This document shows positions 5,286-5,601 of a stretch of DNA of 5,601 nt, one piece after another. How positions within the stretch are numbered: position 1 is the stretch's first letter; each line of letters opens with the position of its first letter. A program made the translations under genes and the position numbers. This stretch comes from Clostridiales bacterium (GTDB lineage: Bacteria; Bacillota; Clostridia; TANB77; CAG-508): positions 1 to 5,601 of the forward strand of contig DOYA01000173.1 of NCBI GenBank assembly GCA_003518755.1, written 5' to 3'. The notes beneath the pieces were generated by a model that was not told the DNA's origin, ran no database searches, and worked only from the letters and a program-made list of their open reading frames with translations.

Positions 5286-5601
5286 TTGTTTGACAATATT
5301 ATAGGAAATGATAAGATAAAACAAGAATTAATCAGTTCTGTTCGTTCAAATAAATACTCTCACAGTTATTTGTTTGTTGGAACTTCAGGTATTGGTAAAA
5401 AGCTTATTGCTAAAGAGTTTGCTAAAATGATTTTATGTGAAGCTGATGAAAAATATTGTAATAAATGCAAATCATGTTTAGAATTTAATTCTGGAAATAA
5501 TCCTGATTTTTTTGAGATTGTACCAGATGGAGCAAATGTAAAAATCGATCAAATAAGGCAAATTCAATCGAAAGCTTTTGAACCACCTATTATATCAACA
5601 A
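5286..5601 (+). CDS. holB: DNA polymerase III delta prime subunit (3'-truncated by window edge)
   Basis: Clamp-loader subunit of the replicative polymerase, which with DnaX and delta opens and loads the beta sliding clamp on DNA. The first 105 of an expected 310-330 residues are present. TTG 5286 gives MFDNIIGNDKIKQELISSV, the usual delta-prime N-terminus; HSYLFVGTSGIGKK (26-39) is the P-loop region with the final Thr/Ser replaced by Lys39, as is common in delta prime, which does not hydrolyse ATP. Cys51, Cys58, Cys61 and Cys64 form the structural zinc module of clamp-loader AAA+ proteins. NPDFFEIVPDG (72-82) and VKIDQIRQI (85-93) favour HolB over DnaX, which normally keeps GKT and reads EIDAASN here. 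No frame break is seen. It lies 179 nt after lepB, with the inverted-repeat element between them. Confidence 0.92.
   Translation, partial: MFDNIIGNDKIKQELISSVRSNKYSHSYLFVGTSGIGKKLIAKEFAKMILCEADEKYCNKCKSCLEFNSGNNPDFFEIVPDGANVKIDQIRQIQSKAFEPPIIST

Overview
The window is AT-rich (by eye about 70% A+T), uses the standard code and carries strong AGGAGG-type ribosome binding sites, with TTG as the favoured start of two genes. Together with a family II (Mn-dependent) pyrophosphatase, a short Gram-positive-style signal peptidase I and A/T-ending codon preference, this points to a low-GC Firmicute, most likely a Clostridia-class anaerobe. The species cannot be named from the window. All genes lie on the + strand.

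Left block (1-3429): the 3' nine-tenths of a type I dihydroorotase gene (pyrC, start lies before the window); a broken YgjV-family membrane protein gene with an apparent internal deletion and frameshift; a COG0523/CobW-family metal-chaperone GTPase with a 20-histidine metal-binding tract; and a LemA-family membrane protein starting directly after the GTPase stop codon. Spacings are short, so this looks like one transcription unit. A Zn-dependent amidohydrolase beside a COG0523 GTPase suggests a zinc-supply link.

Right block (3430-5601): a near-consensus SigA promoter with an extended -10 drives ppaC (inorganic pyrophosphatase), followed after 21 nt by lepB (signal peptidase I, best start TTG at 4453). 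The lepB-holB gap (5107-5285) is filled by a long imperfect inverted repeat (5093-5223) that includes the lepB stop codon. A partial second copy of one piece of its left arm lies at 5247-5271, just before the ribosome binding site of holB. The window ends inside holB (DNA polymerase III delta prime subunit, TTG start at 5286).

The genes are mostly housekeeping: pyrimidine synthesis, metal handling, pyrophosphate removal, protein export and DNA replication. I see no defence system, phage, CRISPR array, rRNA or tRNA. The less ordinary parts are the inverted-repeat element at 5093-5271, the decayed ygjV-like gene, and the histidine-rich GTPase next to pyrC.
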